DNA of 46,690 nt from a bacterium (GTDB lineage Bacteria > Patescibacteriota > Andersenbacteria > UBA10190 > CAIZMI01): positions 76,086 through 122,775 of the forward strand of contig JAUSJG010000013.1 in NCBI GenBank assembly GCA_030647555.1. Reading direction: 5' to 3'. How positions within the stretch are numbered: position 1 is the first letter of the stretch; every line of letters begins with the position of its first letter. Both the position numbers and the translations under genes were made by a program. This document shows positions 6,931 to 13,979 of this stretch, piece after piece. The notes below the pieces were generated by a model. The model ran no database searches and had not been told where the DNA came from. It saw nothing but the letters and a program-made list of their open reading frames with translations.

Positions 6931-7575
6931 ATGATTTGTGCAGTTATTTTCGACCTAGACGGAGTCTTGATTGATTCAGAGCCTGTGAATGTTAAGGCTG
7001 CGCAGCAGGCCTTTTCCGAGTTTGGTTATACGCTCTCAGATGAGGACGTATTACTTATTCCCGGTCGTCATTCTGACGACTATATTCCTGAAATTGTTAA
7101 AAATAACAGCCTTCCAATATTGCCGGTGCAAGTTGTCTCTAGTATCCACGAACACTACCGCGCATTATGGCAGAAGATGGTGGTACTCATGCCTGATACA
7201 TTAGAAATACTGTCGTCTCTTAAAGAAAAAGGAATTATCTTGGCGCTGGCAACCAGTGCGAGTAGACCTACTGTTGAAATGTTTCTTAATAAGTTTGGTT
7301 TTGCTAAATACTTTACGGTAATTATATCGGCGGATGACATTTGTCACCGTAAACCTCATCCCGAGTCCTATCTTGTGGCGTTGGCTAAACTTCATCAGCC
7401 ATCACATAGTATAATTGTGGTGGAAGATACGGCAATTGGTGTGACCGCCGCCAAGGCAGCCGGCCTACTCTGCGCAGCCATACCAAATAACTTCTCGCGA
7501 AATCAAGATTTTTCCCAAGCAGATTATATATACACGTCATTGAATGAAGTGGCCACATTAATTAATGGTCTATAA
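6931..7575 (+). CDS. HAD-superfamily phosphatase, beta-phosphoglucomutase-like
   Basis: This is a 214-residue protein. Motif I is FDLDGVLIDSEP, with the nucleophile Asp 8 and general acid Asp 10. A helical cap follows (about 16-85). Motif II is ALATSASRPTV (about 107), motif III includes the Lys of CHRKPHPESYLVAL (about 141), and motif IV is VVEDTAIGVTAAKAAG (about 166). This is the subfamily IA layout of beta-phosphoglucomutases and sugar-phosphate phosphatases. The substrate cannot be told from sequence. The gene follows a leaderless promoter and ends at a hairpin. It is intact and monocistronic. Confidence 0.88.
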   Translation: MICAVIFDLDGVLIDSEPVNVKAAQQAFSEFGYTLSDEDVLLIPGRHSDDYIPEIVKNNSLPILPVQVVSSIHEHYRALWQKMVVLMPDTLEILSSLKEKGIILALATSASRPTVEMFLNKFGFAKYFTVIISADDICHRKPHPESYLVALAKLHQPSHSIIVVEDTAIGVTAAKAAGLLCAAIPNNFSRNQDFSQADYIYTSLNEVATLINGL

Positions 7576-7581
7576 AAAAAC

Positions 7582-7603
7582 CTCGGACACATTACTGTGC
7601 GCG
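7582..7603 (+). terminator. hairpin after the HAD gene
   Basis: CCTCG...CGAGG enclose a 12-nt loop, 7 nt after the HAD stop codon and preceded by a run of seven A. A second inverted pair, CTGGAAAAAG/CTTTTTCCAG (7617-7626 and 7655-7664), overlaps the end of the convergent gene. Confidence 0.4.
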
Positions 7604-7638
7604 AGGCAATAAAGAACTGGAAAAAGGAACAATGGCGA

Positions 7639-7914
7639 CTAGCAGTCAATCGGTGCTTTTTCCAGACGTCGGAAGTAGTCAGTATTTACTGTTCCATGAT
7701 CCGTATCCTCTCGGCATCTTTTACAGATGGATAGATGGGATTCAACCTTTTCGATCGTTTCCATGGAGAGCCTCTCTTGGTGAAAACAGTAATTGTCCAT
7801 GACTGGCACGCTGGGATGCATATTGACATCTTCGCTCTTCGACAGCTGAATGCTTTTCGGTGTGTGCGCGATTCGTTGCTTACGTTCTTTCTGTTTTTGT
7901 ATCGAACGTTGCAT
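7639..7914 (-). CDS. small zinc-finger protein, anti-sigma-like (zf-HC2 type)
   Basis: I favour the ATG at 7912-7914 over the upstream one at 7921-7923. The sequence AAGGAG (7924-7929 on the complement) is then 9 nt ahead, a proper Shine-Dalgarno site and one of the few in this window. The product is 91 residues. A basic N-terminus (QKQKERKQR) precedes NYCFHQERLSMETIEKVESHLSICKRC, whose C/H...H-L-x-x-C-x-x-C layout matches the zf-HC2 zinc finger of anti-sigma factors. There is no membrane segment, so it could be a soluble regulator or a fragment. Its target is unknown. Confidence 0.6.
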   Translation of the reverse strand: MQRSIQKQKERKQRIAHTPKSIQLSKSEDVNMHPSVPVMDNYCFHQERLSMETIEKVESHLSICKRCREDTDHGTVNTDYFRRLEKAPIDC

Positions 7915-8012
7915 GTTACGCATCTCCTTAATGATGGTTATAGTTTCTTGTCGAGTGTGTGCTGTAATCCCACTATAGGTTCTCTAACCCATTAGTCAAC
8001 GGGGGTAGGCTG

Positions 8013-8054
8013 GGGTCATACGTAAATTGTCTCCAGACAATTTACGTATGACCC
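8013..8054. repeat. perfect 20-bp-arm inverted repeat
   Basis: GGGTCATACGTAAATTGTCT (8013-8032) is followed after CC by its exact reverse complement (8035-8054). No T run follows. The ATG of the GIY-YIG remnant lies in the right arm, so a transcript would hide that start in the stem. Confidence 0.8.
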
Positions 8055-8197
8055 GTGCCGTGCCTGTTACAGAAGATTGTTTGCCGGTGGAATTAGATTT
8101 CTATTTTGCGATCCAAGATAAATACAAAGCATTTGAATTTGAAAAATATCTAAAATCTGGATCTGGAAGAGCTTTTGTAAGTAAACATCTATCTTAA
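8048..8197 (+). pseudogene. C-terminal fragment of a GIY-YIG endonuclease
   Basis: A 49-codon frame reads M-T-R-A-V-P-V-T...FYFAIQDKYKAFEFEKYLKSGSGRAFVSKHL. The second half matches the conserved end of small GIY-YIG nucleases (K-A-x-x-F-E-K-Y-L-K-S-G-S-G-R-A-F). The GIY-YIG catalytic half is missing. The frame opens inside a perfect inverted repeat, which suggests that insertion or recombination at that palindrome removed the 5' part. It is probably non-functional. Confidence 0.7.
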
Positions 8198-8280
8198 TAA
8201 AAATAGCAGAAATACTTAGCGCCGAGGTATTCCGCAGTTGACTTTGTGTTTATAAGTAAGATTGCTTGTATAATAAAAAA

Positions 8281-8847
8281 ATGAATTTACAAATTATTTT
8301 TGCAATCGCTTCTTCCTTGGTGGGTATAGCCTGTTTTATTCCTTACATAAGAGATGTCTTTCGAGGCACAACGAAGCCTCATGCGTATAGTTGGTTGGTT
8401 TGGACTATTCTACAAACGATAGGTGTTGTTGCCATGTTTAGTGGTGGTGCTGGTATCGGAGTATTATCTCTTGCTGTTGGTGCATTATTTTGTGGGTTTA
8501 TATTTTTGCTTTCTTTCAAATATGGAACTCACAATATAAAAACTTTTGATAAAATTTGTTTAGTTAGTGCATTGGTTGCCATATTTATATACTTGTTTCT
8601 TCACAACGCACTTCTCTCGGTTGTAGTTGTAACTCTAACTGATTTTATTGGTTTTCTACCAACAATTAGAAAGGCTTATGAAGAACCGAAAACTGAAACC
8701 GCATCAAATTACGGGTTAAGTTCAGCTTCTAGTGCTCTGGCTCTTTTTGCACTCACAAGTTTCAATCTAACCACATCCCTATACTTAATAACTGTTGTGA
8801 TAACAAATGGCATATGCGCAGCTATAATATTAGTTCGTAGAAAATAG
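8281..8847 (+). CDS. multi-pass membrane protein with PQ-loop/SWEET-like layout
   Basis: This is a 188-residue protein if the ATG at 8281 is used. A TTG at 8266 is in frame but falls before and within the -10 box TATAAT (8269-8274), so it is unlikely. About six hydrophobic helices are present. The first unit reads SLVGIACFIPYIRDVFRG followed by T-K-P-H-A-Y-S-W-L-V-W, and the second ends DFIGFLPTIRKAYEEPKTET. The repeated F-x-P-x-I-R motif in two three-helix halves resembles PQ-loop/SWEET transporters. The substrate is unknown. The transcript is probably leaderless (6 nt from -10 to ATG). Confidence 0.7.
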   Translation: MNLQIIFAIASSLVGIACFIPYIRDVFRGTTKPHAYSWLVWTILQTIGVVAMFSGGAGIGVLSLAVGALFCGFIFLLSFKYGTHNIKTFDKICLVSALVAIFIYLFLHNALLSVVVVTLTDFIGFLPTIRKAYEEPKTETASNYGLSSASSALALFALTSFNLTTSLYLITVVITNGICAAIILVRRK

Positions 8848-9137
8848 TTTTCGCCCCGAGTGCCTCAACCTGCTTCTCAAAACATCTCCAAAAAAGCCCA
8901 ATGGTTCCCAAAATTCATGGGTACTTAACCCGAGTGGCTCGCCAAGTTTCACATCCGCCCGAAACGACCAAAAGCGGAGCGTCGCAAAACGACGCAGAAT
9001 GATATTTCGCCGCGATTCGCCACGCGGATTGGGGGGAAAACGACAACGACCGCTCGGCGATGCGGAAGTTCGCCCGCCACATCGGCGGGCGCCCGCTGCG
9101 CTAGCGGGCGAATTCCACTCCCTCCGCTCTTTTTCAG

Positions 9138-9163
9138 AAAATCCCGTCCCGCGACGGGATTTT
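9138..9163. terminator. intrinsic terminator hairpin
   Basis: AAAATCCCGTC pairs with GACGGGATTTT around CCGC. It has the same architecture and core (CCCG/CGGG) as the hairpin after tRNA-Ser. Confidence 0.65.
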
Positions 9164-9394
9164 CGTGTGGAGCGTATTTTTTTGTCGGTTTGATTAATAG
9201 TGAGAGAGTTTTAGGTTTCACTACTAGTTTTTCACAGAATGCTTTATTTAGGGCTGGGTGTTGCACTTCGGGCTAGAATGTGCCTACACCCTACCCGTGT
9301 GGACAGAAAAATATAGTTGATGTAATGTATTGCCGTGTGAGGGAATGCGTTATTCCCCTTGTTTGAACTGTCACAACTTAAATCAAGAGTTAGA

Positions 9395-9401
9395 AAGGAG
9401 G
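9395..9401 (+). promoter_or_regulatory. strong Shine-Dalgarno site AAGGAGG setting a GTG start
   Basis: AAGGAGG lies 6 nt before GTG 9408. It fixes the start of the following gene there and not at the longer in-frame upstream start at 9330. Such a site is unusual in this window. Confidence 0.8.
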
Positions 9402-9407
9402 AGACAT

Positions 9408-10223
9408 GTGGCCGAACAATCAGTAGGAACAGTAGTAGAGCCCTTGGTAGTGTTTCGTGGAACTTTTCAGGAGTGCGTTCAGCATCTTGGGAAGTGCTAT
9501 CGGGCGCAACTATCCAAGAGTTCGCATAAATCAACGGAAGCTCGTGCTTCGATTGGAAGATTCTGTCAGGTTACTGATTCCACCGTGGTTCGTTGGGTCA
9601 AGGACTCTTCAAATCTTCCGTGTGGCGAGACGCGAATACGGCTGATGTGCTATCTGGATTTGATTGGTTTTCGTGTTTCCGAACTGGAGGGGCTCAAAAC
9701 AAGAAAGGGTTTTGCGGAGCTTATTGGGTATGGTCTTCTGACGCCACAAGACGCGGCGGAGATTATTGGCTATTCCAATGAACAACATTTGATTCGCGTT
9801 TTGAGACCGGCGGAAGGAATTTCAGAGGAAAAAGGAAGGAGGATTTTCGACGCATGGAAAGCAAGAAGGAATGAACTAGAGGAAAGAAAGGAGAAAAGTA
9901 GAATTGAGTATCCTGCGGGTTTTCCTTTAACCACGGAAAAGGTGGTAACGGAAGGAGACGTAGAAGTTGTTCCACAGGAAAAAGTTCCACGTTTGCGTAT
10001 CCCCGACCATACAGACATCGGTTTTCATCAGGCGACGAGGAGTCTTATTTTTGCGCTGGCGAAACTGCTTCAACAGCCGCAAATCAAAGAACTTTCACCC
10101 GATGAAGCGAAAAGTTTGTATCTTCAGTATCGAGGAACGATTCAGGACCTTTCTTGTGGATTGTGCGCTCTCTCATCCAAACTGATTGAAAAAGAAGAGG
10201 AGGTGGAGGGTAATGATGAGTAG
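9408..10223 (+). CDS. unrecognised protein with helix-turn-helix-like N-terminal region
   Basis: The product has 271 residues from GTG 9408. Residues about 38-95 contain EARASIGRFCQVTDSTVVRW, which reads like a helix-turn-helix of XRE type. The middle has LLTPQDAAEIIGYS, a second HTH-like turn. A charged linker (about 150-200) and a helical C-terminus with one C-G-L-C follow. I do not recognise a family. It overlaps the next ORF (ATG 10213) and is followed by a ParB-like gene, so a DNA-binding regulatory or partition role is plausible. Strong SD sites and higher GC set this operon apart from its neighbours, hinting at transfer. Confidence 0.65.
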   Translation: MAEQSVGTVVEPLVVFRGTFQECVQHLGKCYRAQLSKSSHKSTEARASIGRFCQVTDSTVVRWVKDSSNLPCGETRIRLMCYLDLIGFRVSELEGLKTRKGFAELIGYGLLTPQDAAEIIGYSNEQHLIRVLRPAEGISEEKGRRIFDAWKARRNELEERKEKSRIEYPAGFPLTTEKVVTEGDVEVVPQEKVPRLRIPDHTDIGFHQATRSLIFALAKLLQQPQIKELSPDEAKSLYLQYRGTIQDLSCGLCALSSKLIEKEEEVEGNDE

Positions 10224-10455
10224 CGCATCAGCGAGTCGCCAAGTGGTGACTGAAAAAGTTGTCCTCAACGGCAAACACGGACCATACGCAGTGGGACGTG
10301 ATGAAAAGTTGGGAGTAATAACTTTCTCGCTTGAACCACCGGTCTGGCAAGAGAGTGAGTATCCTGAAAAAGGGACGATAGTTGAAGTTTCCGACATTCA
10401 GAAGAAGAAAGCCGGGTGGCGCGCCAAGTCGGCGCGTTATGTTCGTCCGGTATAG
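10213..10455 (+). CDS. small unrecognised protein, possibly OB-fold
   Basis: This is an 80-residue frame. ATG 10213 (or 10216) follows GGAGG-type purine-rich sequence inside the end of the upstream gene, which it overlaps by 11 nt. The protein is beta-rich: KVVLNGKHGPYAVGRD, GVITFSLEP and GTIVEVSDIQKKKAGWRAKSARYVRPV. Alternating strands with a basic end suggest a small nucleic-acid-binding barrel such as an OB/S1-like fold. That is inference from pattern only. It is the second gene of a three-gene block. Nothing suggests damage. Confidence 0.55.
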   Translation: MMSSASASRQVVTEKVVLNGKHGPYAVGRDEKLGVITFSLEPPVWQESEYPEKGTIVEVSDIQKKKAGWRAKSARYVRPV

Positions 10456-10481
10456 CAACCCTAGCAACAAGGAAAAGAGAA

Positions 10482-11303
10482 ATGAGTAAGAAGTTCGAAA
10501 GCACAGTTGAGTTAGATCTTTTGTTGGTTGACGCGGACCTCTTTGTTCGCACGGCGCTCAACGAAGATTGGGTGGTAACACTTGCCGATCTGGTGCAAGC
10601 GGGAACTGAATTGCCCCCAATCGTTGTTGTGTCGGTTGGTGAACGTTTTCGAGTCGTTGACGGTCGGCATCGCAAGGCCGCCTATGAGCTGTGTGGTAAG
10701 GATAAGATTTTGGTGCAGTTGACCGAGGTTCCTGGTGGTGAAATCGGACTGATTTCCGCTTCCTACAAAGCCAATGTCGGTGGTTCTTTGCCACCCACAA
10801 AGGATGACACGGAACATACGATCGAAGCTTTGTTGGATGCCGGGGCAACCAAAAAGAACATTGGTCAGTTGCTCAACCTTCCTGCGTCTTTGGCTCGGAA
10901 GTATGTCGACAGTGTCGAGAACCGGATCAAGCGCAGGCGGGTCAATAAGGCGGCGCTTGCCGTTGCAACGGAATCGTTGACGATTCCACAGGCGGCGCAA
11001 ATCCACAACATCGATGTCGACGATCTGAAAACGCGTTTGGGTGTCAAGCCTGGACGGAAGAAGAAGATAATCGACTTTGCTAGTGATGGGTTGGTGCAAT
11101 GCCGGAAGCGGCATCGCGGTCTATCCTCTTCACGAGGAAGGTTCCTGGCCGAACTTGTTAAGCTGGTGAGTGATGGTGAGGTGGTGCCTCAAAGGGCAAT
11201 TGACATCTTTGATGATTTGCAGAAACAGGTCAAAGGGGATTTACGGCTCATCGAAGATTGGAGAAAACGCCTGAACGTTCGCGTGAACGGTGAAGCGACG
11301 TGA
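10482..11303 (+). CDS. ParB/Srx-like nuclease-domain protein
   Basis: The product has 273 residues from ATG 10482, preceded by AAGGAAAAGAGA. The longer frame to 10416 would overlap the previous gene heavily. The N-terminal region has the ParB N-domain pattern: PPIVVVSVGERFRVVDGRHRKAAYELCG (about 45-72), with the D-G-R-H-R signature. Residues 105-190 contain two HTH-like stretches, ATKKNIGQLLNLPASLARKYV and LTIPQAAQIHNIDVDDLKTRLG. The C-terminus is basic and helical. ParB-like proteins bind DNA and hydrolyse CTP in partition, or act as phage/plasmid regulators. No ParA is nearby, so chromosome segregation is not implied. A twin-hairpin terminator follows. Confidence 0.75.
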   Translation: MSKKFESTVELDLLLVDADLFVRTALNEDWVVTLADLVQAGTELPPIVVVSVGERFRVVDGRHRKAAYELCGKDKILVQLTEVPGGEIGLISASYKANVGGSLPPTKDDTEHTIEALLDAGATKKNIGQLLNLPASLARKYVDSVENRIKRRRVNKAALAVATESLTIPQAAQIHNIDVDDLKTRLGVKPGRKKKIIDFASDGLVQCRKRHRGLSSSRGRFLAELVKLVSDGEVVPQRAIDIFDDLQKQVKGDLRLIEDWRKRLNVRVNGEAT

Positions 11304-11326
11304 CGTGAAACTGGATTTTTTCAGTG

Positions 11327-11354
11327 ACTCGGAACCATCGGTTCCGAGTTTTTT
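11327..11354 (+). terminator. intrinsic terminator of the ParB-like operon
   Basis: ACTCGGAACC/GGTTCCGAGT around ATC is followed by TTTTTTATTTTT, 24 nt after the stop codon. This is textbook. Confidence 0.9.
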
Positions 11355-11387
11355 ATTTTTGATTCGCATTTTGTGCGAATCAAAAAT
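11355..11387. terminator. second hairpin, bidirectional terminator
   Basis: ATTTTTGATTCGCA pairs with TGCGAATCAAAAAT around TTTTG. It lies between convergent genes and can serve the minus-strand gene at 11479. Confidence 0.7.
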
Positions 11388-11400
11388 AACCCCGCGGCTT

Positions 11401-11437
11401 GTCCTTCGTAGCTCCGCCAGCTGGCGGAAGCGAAGAA
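11401..11437. repeat. CGTAGC-type hairpin repeat
   Basis: CTTCGTAGCTCCGCCAGC folds with GCTGGCGGAAGCGAAG (stem CTTCG/CGAAG with inner CTCCGCCAGCTGGCGGA). It shares the CGTAGC...GCGAAG layout with the elements at 438-541 and 22160-22225. Confidence 0.55.
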
Positions 11438-11478
11438 TGGGAGCCTTGGCGAAGTGGGATGTTTTCTTTGATATTTTC

Positions 11479-11844
11479 CTACGCCGCGGTTTTGTGTTCC
11501 GTTTCCGGTCTTGGTGCTTCCTCTTCCGGTTTTTTGAATGGCAGAATTTCCGGTTGTTCTTTTGGTTCTTCTCCTGTTTTCCAGCGCTGGTTTACATACG
11601 CTTTCATCTGATCCGGGCCCTGCAGATAGGCGGTCATGAATACCGGCGCTTCTGATTCACGGATGCGATATTCTTCCAGGTAACGGCGAAAAGTGGCGCG
11701 TTCACGATCATCCGCGAATGCTTTTTCGTGTACGGCGAAAAAATCGCGTAGCCATTCTGTGCTCTCGGGCACCGCTTTTTCTTCATTACTGTTTTCTAAT
11801 GCCCAATCGGTCATATTTCCTTCGCCTTTGTATGTTTCAGTCAT
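11479..11844 (-). CDS. small acidic protein of unknown function
   Basis: This is a 121-residue protein. ATG 11842-11844 follows TATATG by 8 nt on the minus strand, so a leaderless start fits. An alternative start is the ATG at 11814. The central part is helical and charged, STEWLRDFFAVHEKAFADDRERATFRRYLEEYR, ending in a Glu/Pro/Lys-rich tail. No membrane segment or catalytic motif is seen. It lies divergent from the operon starting at 11924, sharing a ~80-bp promoter region. The coding look (long frame, charged helical composition) supports it as real. The function is unknown. Confidence 0.6.
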   Translation of the reverse strand: MTETYKGEGNMTDWALENSNEEKAVPESTEWLRDFFAVHEKAFADDRERATFRRYLEEYRIRESEAPVFMTAYLQGPDQMKAYVNQRWKTGEEPKEQPEILPFKKPEEEAPRPETEHKTAA

Positions 11845-11923
11845 ACTTAAAACATATACCTGTTTTGCGTGGTCAACAATGTCATTGTGTGTAATTGGTA
11901 TCAGTTTGTGATATTATTTATAT

Positions 11924-13135
11924 ATGCCAAAAGAAACTACTCCAGTCGCAGGTAAGCCGGTAGAGAAAAAACCGCCAACCCTTAAGGATATTGTGGACGA
12001 CAAAGACCTTGGTCGAGGCTTTAATGTCTGGTTAGAAACGCAAGGGAAACCTGAATTAGCCACAAAACTGGTAAATAAAGGCGAATTATTAGCGGGCGAT
12101 CTTGATTCACTCGCTACGGCGAGGGAGCAATTTCAAAAAAGACGCACTGAGGCAGAGGAAATTAAAACCGGCCTGGGAACCAAAGAGGCGCTCGCAGGGT
12201 TTATAAAAGTGGCGCCAAAAGAATTGGGTCGGCTTGCGGAATTGACTGGTGAAGAAGGGTTACGGGAGGCAATGGCCGCAACGGTTGAAAAAATTGCATT
12301 GGCACCGGGTAGTAATCATGAAGAATTTTATATGGTGTATACAAAATGGGTTGAGGTTCAAAAAAATAATGCCGAGGCGCAAAAGGCTGCAGCTGAATTA
12401 TTGAAAGATTCTCACTTGTCACAAAATGAGGCGCTACAAGTAATGATGGTTGTCGATCCAACGCTTAAAAAGAAGGAGATTGAACGATTACTGGAGGCAA
12501 AAGGTGAAGGTCCAAAAGAGGAGACCGGGTTTTGGCTTTGGAAGGGTAAAAAATGGTCTAAGGAACAACAGGAATTAATTGAAATGAATGCTGCCAAGTT
12601 TTCTGATGTTGCTGTCCCAGGAGAAACGAAATCCGGGCTTGATAAATTTACAGATGTTGCCGCGTTGGCTGTTGAAGTTGAAGCTGCAGAAAAATCAACG
12701 GCTATAAAATTGGGTGAGTTTTGTTCAACCAGTGGTTCAAATGAAATAGGAAAAGTTATCATGGGTGAAAAACTTGTTGTAGGAAAGGCGATGGGTTTCA
12801 AGGAAATGAAAGATGAAGTGGCAAAATTGAAAAACACGGAACCAATGAGAGAAGAATTTTATAAATCAGCCACTGCTTCTTTTGCGGATTTTGTTATTGA
12901 AGAAAACTTTGATTTGAATAACCCAGCCATGCTTGTGTCTGCTAGGGAAGGATTCTTCGAGACATTTGCCAAACAACAAAAGGAAAAGGCCATAAAGGAT
13001 CGTGGTGGTGTGTGGGCCGCAGTATACAAAGCGTTGATTGAGCCTATTGTTGATGAATTTCTTAAAGACCTGGAAGGAAATTCGAAAATTGATGTGCCTA
13101 ATAAGCGTTTACTTCCTAAAAAGAAACCCAAATGA
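11924..13135 (+). CDS. large helical cytoplasmic protein of unknown function, first gene of secretion-ATPase operon
   Basis: This is a 403-residue Lys/Glu/Ala-rich protein without signal peptide or membrane segment, made almost wholly of predicted helices (for example TAREQFQKRRTEAEEIK and ALAVEVEAAEKSTAIKLGEF). The C-terminus is basic (NKRLLPKKKPK). I recognise no domain. A TATTAT box ends 6 nt before the ATG, so the mRNA is probably leaderless. It overlaps the next gene by 4 nt (ATGA), and the operon continues to the VirD4/TraG-like ATPase. By position it could be a structural or adaptor partner of that ATPase (inference). Confidence 0.7.
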   Translation: MPKETTPVAGKPVEKKPPTLKDIVDDKDLGRGFNVWLETQGKPELATKLVNKGELLAGDLDSLATAREQFQKRRTEAEEIKTGLGTKEALAGFIKVAPKELGRLAELTGEEGLREAMAATVEKIALAPGSNHEEFYMVYTKWVEVQKNNAEAQKAAAELLKDSHLSQNEALQVMMVVDPTLKKKEIERLLEAKGEGPKEETGFWLWKGKKWSKEQQELIEMNAAKFSDVAVPGETKSGLDKFTDVAALAVEVEAAEKSTAIKLGEFCSTSGSNEIGKVIMGEKLVVGKAMGFKEMKDEVAKLKNTEPMREEFYKSATASFADFVIEENFDLNNPAMLVSAREGFFETFAKQQKEKAIKDRGGVWAAVYKALIEPIVDEFLKDLEGNSKIDVPNKRLLPKKKPK

Positions 13136-13416
13136 GTACTATTTTAGAGCAACTCTCCGATATTGTTGTAACCGGTGAAGAAACTACTGCACGGACTTTT
13201 ATCATTGAGCACATTAACGAGTTTCCGGTTGATATGAAGAACGAGCTCATCTTCGCTTTTTTGCAAGAGGCTGTTGAAATGGACACGGCGATCAAGGAAA
13301 TTCAAAATCGGGCGATCGGCGAAGGAGTGGAGGCACTTAAAGAAGTTCGAAAAGTTAAGAGCAAAATATTGGATAAAAAAAGAATCTTTGAAATATTGGG
13401 GAAAATAAATAAATAA
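13132..13416 (+). CDS. small helical protein of unknown function
   Basis: This 94-residue acidic-to-basic helical protein starts MSTILEQLSDIVVTGEETTARTF and ends KKRIFEILGKINK. Its ATG overlaps the previous stop (ATGA), which indicates translational coupling. There are no Cys residues, no signal and no known motif. Its place between the large helical protein and the secretion-like ATPase suggests it belongs to the same complex. Confidence 0.65.
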   Translation: MSTILEQLSDIVVTGEETTARTFIIEHINEFPVDMKNELIFAFLQEAVEMDTAIKEIQNRAIGEGVEALKEVRKVKSKILDKKRIFEILGKINK

Positions 13417-13511
13417 AAGTCGCAAGAGAACGCATTTACGTGTTTTTAGTGTTGAATTGGAAATATGGAATGTCGGTTGTTTAACTGTCGCAAAAGCAGC
13501 ATAATGTGGGT

Positions 13512-13979
13512 ATGGTTGAATTAATTAAGAAAGAAAATCCCGAAGGCAGTTTGGTTTTTGAAAACCCTGAAAAGGCGAAGCAATTTGCCGAGCGCGTTAA
13601 AGAAAATCTGGAAAACAAGAATGAGGCTGAATCCGGCCTGGAAGGAAAAAACGAGCTGACGGAAAAACGGATCAAAGACGCGATTCGCGAAGAATTGGAA
13701 AGTGAAACTAGTGGTGCGGGTCCGGTGGCTTCCGTGGAAGGAAAAGGCGAGTGGCAATACAGCGCGGAAGATCGCGCCGGTGTCCAACAGTATATAAACA
13801 TCGCTTTCGCTACAACTGTTCAAAAAGCGGTGGAGAAAATTATGTTGGAAATAATTATGATGGCGGGTGGCAAGGTCGACAAGGCCGCCATGTATCGCAA
13901 ACTTGATTTGTTTCACGACACGCTCACCGATCATCTTTATCAAGACATGACGGCCAGAAAAATGTTGCCATCGGGATGA
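13512..13979 (+). CDS. charged helical protein preceding the secretion ATPase
   Basis: The product has 155 residues from ATG 13512 (MVELIKKENPEGSLVF). GTG 13506 is in frame but is only two codons longer. CATAAT ends 7 nt upstream, consistent with a new leaderless start inside the operon. The first half is very charged (Lys/Glu). The second half has YINIAFATTVQKAVEKIMLEIIMMAGGKVDKAAMYRKLDLFHD, an amphipathic helical domain. It overlaps the ATPase gene by 4 nt (ATGA), the tightest coupling possible. It is likely a small partner of the ATPase. I know no family. Confidence 0.65.
   Translation: MVELIKKENPEGSLVFENPEKAKQFAERVKENLENKNEAESGLEGKNELTEKRIKDAIREELESETSGAGPVASVEGKGEWQYSAEDRAGVQQYINIAFATTVQKAVEKIMLEIIMMAGGKVDKAAMYRKLDLFHDTLTDHLYQDMTARKMLPSG

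Larger units (their letters stand above)
8848..9407. other. 560-bp intergenic region: tRNA-tail-like sequence, hairpins and terminator
   Basis: I see no convincing gene. The segment from 8930 is GC-rich with hairpins (GGCGGGCG...CGCCCGC, GCCCGCTGCGCTAGCGGGC). At 9109-9127 it has CGAATTCCACTCCCTCCGC, which matches the tRNA-Ser 3' end at 16 of 19 positions, again followed by a terminator. The order (hairpins, tRNA-like tail, terminator) repeats that at 3889-4107. The rest, 9170-9394, is AT-richer and probably holds the promoter of the 9408 operon. Confidence 0.55.

Noticed and set aside
10482-11303. Chromosomal partition locus / replication origin
   Set aside because: There is a ParB-like gene but no ParA, no dnaA and no cluster of origin-type boxes nearby.
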